Assembly (NCBI GenBank): GCA_030435675.1
Contig: CM059624.1
Span: 2,690,769 to 2,754,768 of the forward strand
DNA: 64,000 bases
Direction of reading: 5' to 3'
DNA from: Steinernema hermaphroditum
Taxonomy: Eukaryota; Nematoda; Chromadorea; Rhabditida; Steinernematidae
Shown: piece by piece, positions 27,397 through 38,200 of the stretch
How the letters are laid out: each line of letters opens with the position of its first letter
Position numbering within the stretch: the stretch's first letter is position 1
Notes under the pieces: model-generated
Database searches by the model: none
Seen by the model: only the letters and a program-made list of their open reading frames with translations
Told to the model about the DNA's origin: nothing
Translations under genes and position numbers: made by a program

Positions 27397-30300
27397 TCAT
27401 GACATCATCAGGTGAAACGTAGCCATTACCATTACAACAATTCCGGATAGAGAAAGAATCGAGGCACCCTTAGGTATGACTTCGTATCGGATGAAGAATC
27501 CTTTTTCTCCTTCGGGTCCGCCATACACAAAGCTGACCGTGCTTGCGTAGCCGGTGTCATAGGAGGACTGCAGCTTCGTTCCGGACGTTGCACTAAAATC
27601 CATCTCTGTAATTTTGAAGCAAGTGGCCACAACGTACTTCAGCACGACTTTGGAGTCCGCGAGCACAAGGAGCGACGAGGATGGCGAGAGACTTCCAAAA
27701 ACTTCGAATTTCGCTTTGAACGTATTGTCGGCACTCCCATAGTCGATGACTTTGAGCGATCGGGAGGTAAGGCCTTGCTTGGAAGAATCGCCGTTTGGAT
27801 AGTTTCGCGTCATGAAGATGCCCATCTTGTGGCCGTAGTAATCAATGCTTGCATCATCAGAAACTAAACGATGTGTTAAGTGAATAAGGCGGAAGTTGCA
27901 ATTTACTGCATGTCGTGCTGATCGTGAAATTGAGGGTTGTGTCGACTGGAAGAAGGACGGTGAAGATGTTGCCGAATAAAGAAGTCGAACCCCAAAGATT
28001 TAAGTTCCTATTGCTGAAATTGATTGTACGTCTAGATTGTTACAGCGAACAGTGCTCGATGCCGGCAGATCAATGAAAGAAGTTAAAATTGAAAAGAGGT
28101 CAATGCGATGGTAAAAACAAGGAACGCTTTGAGGGGTTGCATAGAAAAGCAGAAAAGAACAAGGCCAATGTTTTAGACTTGGACACCAGACAAGATGTGG
28201 ACTCTGGCCGGCGTCGAACCGACTCTGACCACATTATAAATGGAACGCGTTCGCAATGAGCTGCTTGGATTTTTAGTACCTAGAGGGTGCAATCGTACAA
28301 AGCAATGATGTCTTCATTCGGAAGGATGCTAAGACACTACTGCCCATTTATGACCGGGAGGCTACTGGCATCTTGCCATACGCACAGACAGTTGGTCGTT
28401 TGCACCAAAAGAGGCGCGTTTATAACATGGGGAAAATCAAAAGGGAATCAAAATAACTCACGTTACTTCGTAGAACGGAGTCGCGTTGTGGTCCGTTCCC
28501 GGTAGTACTTTGGCGCTCTTGTCCAACCCCTAAAAGAGTCCAAAACTACATCTACCGGTGCTTCTTCCCACCTGAATGTCGTTGATTCCAAGATGAAGAG
28601 CACTGCTGTCTTGCAGCAAAGGCGACAATGAGCTAGGCGGTAACAAAATCACAAGGGGACAAACGAGAAGCTTCGAATTTTGGCTTTTCGCAGTATAGGT
28701 CGTCTGAGTGCTGTCATCATATGGCGGTGTACTAAAAACGCTGTCGGTGTCGGAGCAATCTCGGGAATCTGAAAACTCGAGCTATTTGAATAGATACGAT
28801 AAAGTGAACACACCATCGTAGACCTTTAGAAACATTGCAGCGGTGTGCCGAATGGAGGAGGCATATGGAAGTACGAGTGTTATGCTGCCTGTAGTGGACG
28901 TGATGGAACGCGCGACGGTTGCGTTATTGAAAAGATCGTAAGAGAAAGTCGCAGATACCGCATGGCTTAGATCTCCATCCATAATTATAACGTTGTCAAT
29001 GAACGACAGGCTGATATCCATGTACATATGGTAGAGCTGGAGTTTTTTAGAAGAGAGCTCCTTGGACAGAGTGAATGTGACGCTCGAGAACTGCTCGACC
29101 AAAGCGCTGGTCCTGAAGAGAACGGAGTCGGCTGAATCATTGAAGAACCGCACTGTATTCTTGCTCTTCAGCGATGCGTCTGGATCGAATGGAAGGTGTT
29201 ACTGTAGGTAATAGCAAACTTACGATCGACATATGATGCCTTTATATCAAAGTGGCCGTTTTCGGCTCGATTCGTGACAAGCTTGTCAGAACTTTTGAAG
29301 TTTATTGACAGATTCTTGTTGTAGAACGGGAGAGCTTCCTGATCAAATGTGCCTTCTTTGGTTCTAGAACAAGAATCTCAAAGGATCGAAAAGGAACGCC
29401 TACTTGTATGTTGTGGCGCCGTCAGATATTTCCAGTGAATCGCCAAATTCAGCACACTTGGTTGAAGCACACTGGCCTCGCAAGTATACATTTAGCTCAA
29501 GTATGACAATACTGTTTTCCGGTGCGGAGATCTGAAAAGAGGACATTGTTAAAGGAGCCGAAGTCGGTTTCCAAAACAACCAGTAGCTTCCAATAAATGT
29601 ATCTTAGACTCGCATATGACCTAGGTCTAAAGAGGTGCTTAGATGTTCGGTCCCACATGGATTACTGGATTCAATTTGAGGCACCGATCAAGAAGAGGTG
29701 GTAGCTTACCGTCCACTGACAATCCATGCCGGGGCAGTAGTAGAAAGTGCTCGAAGGGCTGATATCTACGTCATTGTAGTCCTTACTCAAGTTGATCACC
29801 TTCTCTCCCTTGCATTTACAGTCTGTATAACATGCAGATTTACACAAATAAGTCAAGTCAATAGACTTACCAAGCACTTCTGCATGAATACGGAATCCAG
29901 CACGACCGTAGTTGCCGTCACTCTTCCACCGAATTGTCGCTACTTCAGCGCCGACTGTCGAGTAGACGGCACCCGAATGAGCATCTTTAGGGTTTCCGTG
30001 TTACTATTAGCGATCAGGCGATATATCACAACTTACGAGAAGTTGCCCGTGGCCGATGGTGTTTCAATGGTCAGAGAATCACAGCAGTTCTCGATGTCTC
30101 CGGTAGAAACAGAGAACTGAACTTCCTTTCCGGGGACGGAGTTGACGTAAAAGTTGCATTCCTAATGAGTGATTTGCTGAACATCACCGTCTATCCTTTT
30201 CTATCACGTACCTGACTGTTCCCGTATGGTTTCAATAACTGTGTCACATTATAATTTGTGAGCGTACGATCGTCAGTAAGAGTTACAGTTGTGTTCGCGG

Positions 30301-31357
30301 TACAGTACTCACTCGTTTCTAAGATTGTCTCTTTCATCTAGATCACTATATCCGCTAAGAATACCTGGCTTGAAATCAAGTGAAAAGGCGCTGATGACAG
30401 CCAGGAAACGAGTGGAAAGGGGATCCGACGTCCTAGCCGATCTGTCATATTCGATTCTGAAGTTCTTTTCTGTGTAGAATACACGGGAAGGAAGCTCTTC
30501 GGCGCTGAAATGCAGCTCTAAGGGTAGACAGTCAGAAGAATGATATACCCTCCAAGATTGAAGACAGGGTGGGCGTCATCATAGAGGCGAACCGACTCAT
30601 CGGTGGCATTGATGACGAAGACAGAAAAAGCAATCTTAAGTTTGTAGCCTGATTTTGGAGTAAAAGTCCATTGACACTTTCTCTGGGGGAGGGTCGCAGA
30701 ACTAAATGTATAAATACAGAATTGCTCTGATTCAGGTGACCTACTCGTCATCAAAGTACCACTGAGAAGCGATGACTCTTGGAGCGCTGTCGTCCACTTC
30801 CACCACTGCATCACTCTCAAAAGGACACATGCTTTCGTTGTCTAAAGTGATTGTCATCTATGCGTCCACAGTACTTCCATACCATAAGCGCCGACGATCG
30901 CTTCAAAACCCCTCCAATGATCCCGAGCACCACGATCATCGTCAAACTCCCTGGCCTCAAAAGAGATTTCGCCACCATTCATCGTGTGCACAAAGTTTCT
31001 GTCATTAGTGTCGACGGACCCATCCAGCGAGGGTATACTGTAGTAGAAATGGGCGTTTGTGAAGAATACGGCGACGTTTTGATTCAAAGTACCCTGAACA
31101 CACATTCTATCAGATAGTCATGGAGGGTCATCACATACTTTGATGTCGAATCCACATGTTCCAAAGCGTAGTTTACGCTTATAAGTTGCTATGGAATTCG
31201 GCCAGTCATAGGAGCGGAGTCCGGTCACTCCATTAGGGGGTATGGTTAAATCGACCGATTGACCAGAGTTCTTGGGGCACTCGGTGAACTGGATGTCACC
31301 AGAAATAAGGCAGGGTAAAATTGCGAGGAATATGAGAAGAAACTGTGAAGGAAGCAT
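27397..31357 (-). CDS. Large multi-CUB surface/secreted protein, minus-strand copy with a lost splice acceptor
   Basis: This gene is a diverged inverted copy of the intact gene at 35274-40069 and shares its exon lengths. Exons 1-7 (31357-31139, 31093-30883, 30841-30745, 30701-30549, 30504-30365, 30318-30212, 30161-30037) differ from it only in exon 2 (211 versus 217 nt). The N-terminus is a signal peptide (MLPSQFLLIFLAILPCLIS). Several CUB-type segments follow (CQWTFTPKSGYKLKIAFSVF, CNFYVNSVPGKEVQFSVS), and the protein ends in a hydrophobic tail that could signal a GPI anchor. Exon 8 (expected 29995-29871) has GG instead of AG at its acceptor (29996-29997). The next AG upstream shifts the frame and meets a stop, so this copy is probably damaged or alternatively spliced. 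The remaining exons look open. Confidence 0.6.
28160..28310 (-). mobile_element. tRNA-like repeat remnant inside the CUB gene intron
   Basis: Read on the minus strand it contains ACCCTCTAGGTACTAAAAA, then GCTCATTGCGAACGCG (A-box-like) and GTCGGTTCGACGCC (B-box-like). The first two segments are shared with the elements at 32641-33035 and 37318-38070, with an internal deletion. It lies between the exons equivalent to 14 and 15 of the intact copy. Confidence 0.45.
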
Positions 31358-32129
31358 CCTAAAAAGATGGGAGGAGTTGAAGAGGACTTTTGTGGTGGAC
31401 TCGACAACTTCAATTGCGAGAAGTAAATCTATGCTAAAAGTTAACCAAAGGGTTGAAGAAAGGTAAAAGGCGGTCACACAAAGAGAAAATGACTACGAAG
31501 AGCTCCAAATCTGCATGTAATACTTAATATACGATTGCAACAGTCATAGACCGCCCAATGCAAACATGAATTCTGCGGTGCGACGGACGCACCCACCTAA
31601 GACTGTCAATCGAGTGATAGTCGCATCAGCGTCATAGATCACGGACGATGCTGAAGGAAGGCACCGAGATAACTTTCGACTCGACGACTTCAAATGCCAA
31701 AAGCAAGTTAAAGGTCAGCCAAAAACATTTTGTGGTTTCCGTAAATAAGGCAAGGTAAGCTCAACAGCAATAAGGGTTGCATTATATGAGATGTGGAAAG
31801 GATCATAATCACACGAGGAAGAACGATTGACACTGTTGGCCACCATAGAAACGACGCATCTTTAAATGGAAAGTTTGAGAACCCGAGCGCTGATAACCAC
31901 AAATGCAAATATGACGTGCACTGACGAATAGAAGATACTCTAGGCAAACAGAGCGCCTTTTGGCACGCCTTCATTGCAGTGGTTATCGTTCCGTCTTTCA
32001 TGTTCACATTCAAGTTCGGTGCCGTGAAGCAATAAGGAAACATCGGAGTCATGGATAGTCAGGATCGCCTTCAAGATAGCATGACATCACTTTTGGTATG
32101 AATATCATTTGATAATGCGCAGTAACCCT

Positions 32130-32600
32130 TATCAAACTGTGACTCATTGCAGTGGAATCGCGCAGGATGGTCCATGCAAAGTGCCTAACCTACACTCACA
32201 ATCCACACTATATTCTAAAAAGTGTTCAAAATGTTCTGCAACACTTCCGAATGGTGGATTTGCGACGAGCAGTTTTCTACGCGCTGGGCAGGTGTTGCAT
32301 ACCAAGATCGATCTCAAGATCGGCTCAAGGCTTTCTACAAGGACCACATGGATATGGACCATGGACATTTGGCCGTCCAACTCGCCGAATCTGAACTCAA
32401 TGAACGACGCTATTTGGTCAATTACGGAGGAGAAGGCTTGCCGAAGACGCCACGTGGACTCCCCGAAAAAAGGTCTGGAGCAAGTCTGGGAAGAAATTAG
32501 ACCCTGGAAACCCTGGCTTACTTTGTTTAAAAATTCAAGAAACTTGTTCAGGCCTGCATCAACGCTACAGATGGCCATTTTCCACGCTCTATGTGTATAG
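32130..32600 (+). mobile_element. Tc1/mariner-type transposase remnant
   Basis: Two overlapping frames carry pieces of a DDE transposase C-terminal half. A WPSNSPNLNSMNDAIWSI block corresponds to the conserved WPxxSPDLNPxDxxxWS of Tc1-like elements. EQVWEEI and a terminal helix follow, and an upstream part in another frame lies around 32222-32370. The frame changes at about 32370 and the final acidic residues are not in one frame, so the element is dead. No terminal repeats could be delimited. Confidence 0.6.
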
Positions 32601-32640
32601 TTTTGTGTGCTGAATAAAATGGCGTTGGTTTTATTCTTAT

Positions 32641-33035
32641 AACGCGGCTGCGCGCGAATTCGCGCCCTCCATGTACTAAAAACCAAGTAGCCCATAGCCC
32701 CGCGGGCAGCCAGAGACCATAGCCCTGCGGGTGACAAGATCGGCGCTCATGCAAATGGCTGAAGTGGGCGAAAAAACTGTAAAATTTCAGGAAACTCGAA
32801 CCGACATCTCTGCTGGTTACAAAATAAGCAAAAAATCACTGAACAACTGCAAAAAAACTCAAAGCCTAGCATCGCCAGAGGCATAGTGGAAGTAGAGCGC
32901 AACCTTCTTAAAAGTCTGTGTGGCTCATTGCGAACGTTCTCTGTTTGTAAGCGGGCGGTGTCGGGTTCTATTCCTCTCGGGGTCCTTGTTTTGTGTGGGT
33001 GTTTTCCCCGTGCGCCCGTCGGTTCTCCGTTTATA
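32641..33035 (+). mobile_element. LINE 5'-part / tRNA-like repeat
   Basis: It begins near GGCTGCGCGCGAATTCGCGCCCTCCA and contains two AGCCC(T/C)GCGGG units. It continues to GTGGCTCATTGCGAACGTTC (A-box-like) and a GTGTCGGGTTCTATTCC segment (B-box-like). The same order occurs inverted at 37737-38070, where it is followed by reverse-transcriptase sequence. Here the RT part is absent. The tRNA-like block suggests a pol III promoter or a SINE head. Confidence 0.5.
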
Positions 33036-33350
33036 TATAGTGGGATTCTTATTTCAGTGTGTTGCAGAACTTTCTGAACAACCAATGGCCCAAAGAGCAT
33101 CGAAAATCACCTCTCTTTTCAGGCCCATAAAGCCACCATTCTGAACAATCCAAATTTCTTTTTTTTATTCGTACGACACTATATTTGACGCACTTATTGC
33201 AGGGTATCTGCATGATGTGCATCAAAGGGAGGCGTACATCTCGCAATTCATATCCAATTGGCAACACAGAGTGTCCTTGTGTTTCCATAGTTGCCCGTAG
33301 CTGTCAAGACGTCCTTTCATTAGATACAGCGACTCATTCAACTCCCAGCA

Positions 33351-33819
33351 ATGCCGAGTCGTCGTTTGGCCATCTTATCCCTCCTATGTCTCTTCAGCAC
33401 AACTGCAAGTGGTTCCGATTTTGTGGTATGCCAGTTTGAATTTAGATAATGTCAAAAACAATGGAGTATCATTATCGCTACTCTACCGATAAAGAGCTTT
33501 CTGTCGGTAAAAACCAGTTGACGCATGAAGTGAGAGAAACAACGGATGACTGCATCAAATGGTGTGCCCAGGAATCTCAGTGCACAAGTGGTGTGTATCT
33601 TTTCGACCACAAGGCATGTCATCTTCTGAATAATATTCCGAAGATCGACGAGAGCGGCCAAAGAAACCAGATGTCTTTCGTTAAAGTGACTACGGAGGAA
33701 GACAAGAAATGTGAAAAGTCGTTCACTGAGGTGGTCAATGGGTATGTTCAATTCATATGCACTGTGGATGCTTCAAGGTGTATTTCAGCCTCAATAGTCA
33801 ACCTGGCAAAACTGAATAG
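33351..33819 (+). CDS. Small secreted PAN/apple-domain protein
   Basis: Three exons (33351-33425, 33446-33741, 33789-33819) join in phase to 133 residues. A signal peptide (about residues 1-21, MPSRRLAILSLLCLFSTTASG) precedes one PAN domain: TTDDCIKWCAQESQCTSGVYLFDHKACHLLNN shows the expected cysteine pairs, and MSFVKVTTEEDKKCEKSF closes it. PAN domains mediate protein or carbohydrate binding in extracellular proteins. The first intron is only 20 nt as modelled (33426-33445), so the true border may differ; intron 2 is 47 nt with a good acceptor (TATTTCAG). The raw frame stays open for 400 codons into a repeat, which I regard as accidental. The gene sits between the two CUB genes. Confidence 0.55.
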
Positions 33820-35273
33820 ACTACAGCATCAACAATCAATTAGCGCTTATGCATTACACGAATGTAGGAGATGTAGAAATAGTGAAATAGGTAGAATAAA
33901 AGATAAAATGCATTGGGTGGACGGGAGAGGAACGAATCGAAGGGAACGAATCGAAGGAATTCGCCTACTTCTGGACGCTGTAAACACTGGAGAAAAGGCC
34001 AGCCACTGGCGAGATCTGGTCGGCAGCATCTTGCTTGAGCTCCAGGATCGAGTTTACGAGTTACGAGTTTATTTCGTGAATCAAAGGCTTATGCCTTGCA
34101 CGACACTCTGCTTCGAAGAGACGGTTCCTTGCTCCGAAAATTGTGTTTTCACCGGTGGTGGTGTCCTCGGAGCGTCGTCGACCTTCAGAGTGACTTCTCG
34201 TGCAGCGGGATTCCTGGCGTTCCGTGGTCCGGGATTTGCGTCCGTCTTCGCTGCCCCCCAGAGCGTCGGCGACCTTCGGCATGACATCTCACGCAGCGTC
34301 GGGCGTCGGATTCCTGGCGTCGGACATCTTGTTGTCAGCGGTGGTGGAACTACGGCTTCCGGGTGTCCCAATTCCCTCTGGAAGCCGGAAAACTCATACA
34401 TGCCACAGGGTTTGCCATCAGACCGACCGGAGGGACCGACCGCTCGCCACCGCGACACGAATGTGTCTTTTCCAGGATCGAATCGAAGCAAAAAGTACAC
34501 AATGGCGATCAAAATTTTGTCGGTGATAATGACCTTGCTCTTTCCGGGCATTACATCGTCACTTGGCAACATGAAGGGTTTCACCATATCGAGCATGAAA
34601 AAACGTCTCTATCTACGCGTCTTTAAACCTAATTTCGGATTCCGCGCTTGTACCATTCCGAAGGTTCGAGACTTCGACACCCTCGAATTCTTGTAACTTT
34701 TCTAGGGTCTTTTTGGATCTGTGTGCCGGGACGCGAATGGGGCAATAAATTCCCCACACCGATATACATATAATACATGTCAAAACGGCTTTTGACTCAA
34801 TCTAATAGCATGCGCGGACTTAGCCGACTGGAAGTCTGCAAAAACGATTCGGCTTTTATACGCTTTCTACAGGTAGCCTAGCATTCAAGGTGCCTAGTCA
34901 TGCTAGAGCATCTACCTCTTGTTTCCGAAAACTAGAGCCTTCTTCATATTACATATATGGGGACATCAAAGGTTGTGGCTTGACAAAAAGTTATCATCGA
35001 CGGTTGCATCATCCTATGTCGCTGGCCGATAATTAATGTGATTGATTTAAATAACAAAACGGTACACAATGAAGGCGTCTTCAAATCGATGCTCCGTGGC
35101 TTCCATTTGGACGTGTATTTGTAATGATTACAATTCTGATGCGTAGGTGACGGCACAACCTTTTATCGCTGTTAAAGTGTTTTCGTCAAGACATGGTTCC
35201 CATTTCAAAATCGCTTCGCTTCTTCTTTTGGCTGTTGCCTTCATTCGGGAGTATATCTTTAGTCTTTTTCAGA
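33820..35273. other. Interval with a dispersed repeat; possible tiny secreted ORF
   Basis: 34040-34540 is an inverted relative of the repeat at 6520-7465. Just after it, 34503-34696 reads MAIKILSVIMTLLFPGITSS then a basic tail. It has the look of a signal peptide but no support as a gene. Nothing else is recognised up to the next gene. Confidence 0.4.
34040..34540 (-). repeat. Dispersed repeat, relative of the 6.5-7.5 kb element
   Basis: On the minus strand it starts with GCAAGGCATAAGCCTTTGAT and AATAAACTCGTAACTCG, matching 6985-7035. It then has GC-rich segments with repeated GGAATCC and GCGTC(G/T) motifs and a TGGGACACCCGGAAGCC stretch. The 60120-60150 segment shares CCGCTCGCCACCGCGA with 34437-34452. 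Confidence 0.5.
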
Positions 35274-38200
35274 ATGTTACATTTGTGTATTGTTGCATTA
35301 ATTCTGACGACCTTACAAGGTGTCGTTTCGGCCAATATCAAATTCCGAGAATGCCCCAAACACTCCACTGAATCCTTGTCCATCGCCATTCTACATAATG
35401 GAGCGGCCGGCATCCGCTCGTATGACTGGCCCAATTCAATGACCCTTCCTGATGGTGAGCCACGCTTTGGGAATTGTGGATTCAAGATTAAGGTGAGATT
35501 GATTTTTCAGTTGAAATAATGGTCTTCGACATGAGCTGACTCTGTGAAATTTCGCCATCTGAGAGCGCAGACCATAAGAGAAAACGACTCTTTTGTCACA
35601 TGCCTTTATCTCTGCTCATCTGCGCTCTCGTCTCACCGTTCCTCGAGAAAAGCCGTAATTAAGCCCACGGGCAATCCTATCGGAGTCCGCCATGGGCTTC
35701 CTCCCTATTTTTCGTCTGAGCGATTGGGAGCCGCTTCAGGGCCGGCCCTTTGATCATGGTGAAAAGAAATCCCTCCAATCCTCTAAATCGAGACCATAGT
35801 CGAGAGTGCCTATTGCAGAGTGCATCGAATCAAAATGTCGCTATCTTCTTCACCAGCGCACAATTTCAATATCATACATCTTTGTTGGACGGATCAGTCA
35901 ATACAAACAACAGGAGCAATGTGCCGACGTTGCCTGTTACTCATAGAAAAGTCCATTTTGAGACAAGAAAACCTCAATATGACGTTAAAACTCACTATCA
36001 TTGGAGCGGTTTTGAAGCGATCGTCGGCGCTTATGGTATGGAAGTACTGTGTACGCATAGATGACAATCACTTTAGACAACGAAAACATGTGTCCTTTTG
36101 AGAGTGATGCAGTGGTGGAAGTGGACGACAGCGCTCCAAGAGTCATCGCTTCTCAGTGGTACTTTGATGACGAGTAGGTCACCTGAACCTGAGCAATTCT
36201 GTAATTATACATTTAGTTCTGCGACCCTCCCCCAGAGAAAGTGTCAATGGACTTTTGCTCCAAAATCAGGCTACAAACTTAAGATCGCTTTTTCTGTCTT
36301 CATCATCAATGCCACCGATGAGTCTGTTCGCCTCTACGATGACGCTAACCCTGTCTTTAATCTTGGAGGGTATATCATTCTTCTGACTGTCTACCCTTAG
36401 AGATGCATTTCAGCGCCGAAGAGCTTCCTTCCCGTGTATTCTACACAGAAAAGAACTTCAGAATCGAATATGACAGATCGGCTAGGATGTCGGATCCCCT
36501 TTCCACTCGTTTCCTGGCTGTCATCAGCGCCTTTTCACTTGATGTCAAGCCAGGTATTCTTAGCGGATATAGTGATCTAGATGAAGGAGACAATCTTAGA
36601 AACGAGTGAGTACTGTACCGCGAACACAACTGTAACTCTTACTGACGATCGTACGCTCACAAATTATAATGTGACACAGTTATTGAAACCATACGGGAAC
36701 AGTCAGGTACGTGACAGAAAAGGGTAGACGGTGATGTTCAGCAAATCACTCATTAGGAATGCAACTTTTACGTGAACTCCGTCCCCGGAAAGGAAGTTCA
36801 GTTCTCTGTTTCTACCGTAGACATCGAGGACTGCTGTGATTCTCTGACCATTGAAACACCATCGGCTACAGTCAACTTCTCGTAAGTTGTGATACATCGC
36901 CTGATCGCTAACAGAAACACAGAAACCCTAAAAATGATGATTCCAATGCGGTCTACTCGACAGTCGGTGCTGAAGTGGCGACAATTCGGTGGAAGAGTGA
37001 CGGCAACTACGGTCGCGCTGGATTCCGTATTCATGCAGAAGTGCTTGGTACGTCCATTTACTCCTTATCTATGAAAATCTACATGTTATACAGACTGTAA
37101 ATGCAGTGGAGAGAAGGTTATCAACTTGAACAAGAACAACAGTAACGTATATATCAGCCCTTCGAGCACTTTGTACTACTGCCCCGGAATGGATTGTCAG
37201 TGGACGGTAAGCTATTACCCCTTCTTGTTCAATGCTTTGCACGGATCCTTGGCCTCTAATTCTTCGTGGGGTGATCCACGATTCCGACGAAAAAAACATT
37301 AATATTCAGAACGTCAGTTATCGAAATAGTCCAAGTACAAGAAAGTCCTTGTGCTTTCTGAAGGCGTTCCATCCGCTCTTGATTCTTCGGCTTATTTCCT
37401 TCGAGTGGTCTTGTTGACCCAGATAGATGAAACATTCCGCCTGAGTGACTTCTCTTCCGTTGAGCAGAATCGTGGCTTCTTCCGTCGCCATCACTTCTGG
37501 AATTGAATACGTTGTCAGCGATGAGGAAGAGATTGGAGAGACGGCTTGTACCTGCCGGAACATGAGCTCCAGAGTTGTTGTAAAGAGCTTTGCACTAATT
37601 GTGCCACCTTGTCGCTCTGTGCACCTGATTTCGATCGGCAGCAGTCGGTAAATCTTCTGCAGGAGTTCGATGATCTGCGAAGGAACTCCTTGTTGCTGGA
37701 GAGCAGCCCACACTGCGTTCGTCTCGATATCCCCTATATATAAATGGAGAACCGACGGGTCCGTTGGTCTGTGTGTGTGTGTGTGTTTTTCCGTGAGCAC
37801 GGCGGAAACACCCACACAAAATAAGGACCCCGAGGGGAACCGAACTCGACACCGCCCGCTTACAAACAGAGAACGTTCGCAATGAGCCACACAGACAGTT
37901 GAGGTGGTAGTGCTCTACTTCCACTATCTCTCTAGGCCCCAACTTCAGCCCTATCTATGAGCGCCAATCTTGCCGCCCGCAGGGCTATGGTGTCTTGCCG
38001 CCCGCAGGGCTACAGGCTAATTGGCTTTTAGTACCTGGAGGGCGCGAATTCGCGCGCAGCCGGGTTTATATATCATAATATGATAATCAAATCTGACTAA
38101 ACGAGTTACTGAAGATGTGGCTAAGTCGGTGTCGTAAAGGGCCAGTTACCACTCGCCACGGACACGAAAATGTCCAATCTGATACGCTGTTGACAACAAT

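Larger units (their letters stand above)
31358..33350. other. Accessory island between the divergent CUB genes
   Basis: It holds the Tc1-like remnant and the LINE/tRNA-like element listed separately. Read on the minus strand, 31640-31830 resembles the first exon and leader of the CUB gene: a start codon at about 31795 is followed by codons for MQPLLLLSLPCLIYG, similar to the LPCLISG signal peptide end, and the flanking leader matches 31378-31450. It looks like a truncated third copy of the 5' end. No complete gene is visible. Confidence 0.4.

Noticed and set aside
33449..34696. 415-codon open frame on the plus strand
   Set aside because: Only the first part is the PAN domain. After the GTATGT donor at 33742 the frame runs by chance through intron and a dispersed repeat whose relatives elsewhere are non-coding.
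34503..34696. Possible 64-residue secreted peptide starting MAIKILSVIMTLLF
   Set aside because: Both strands are open here and the start borders a repeat; no paralogue or splice evidence.
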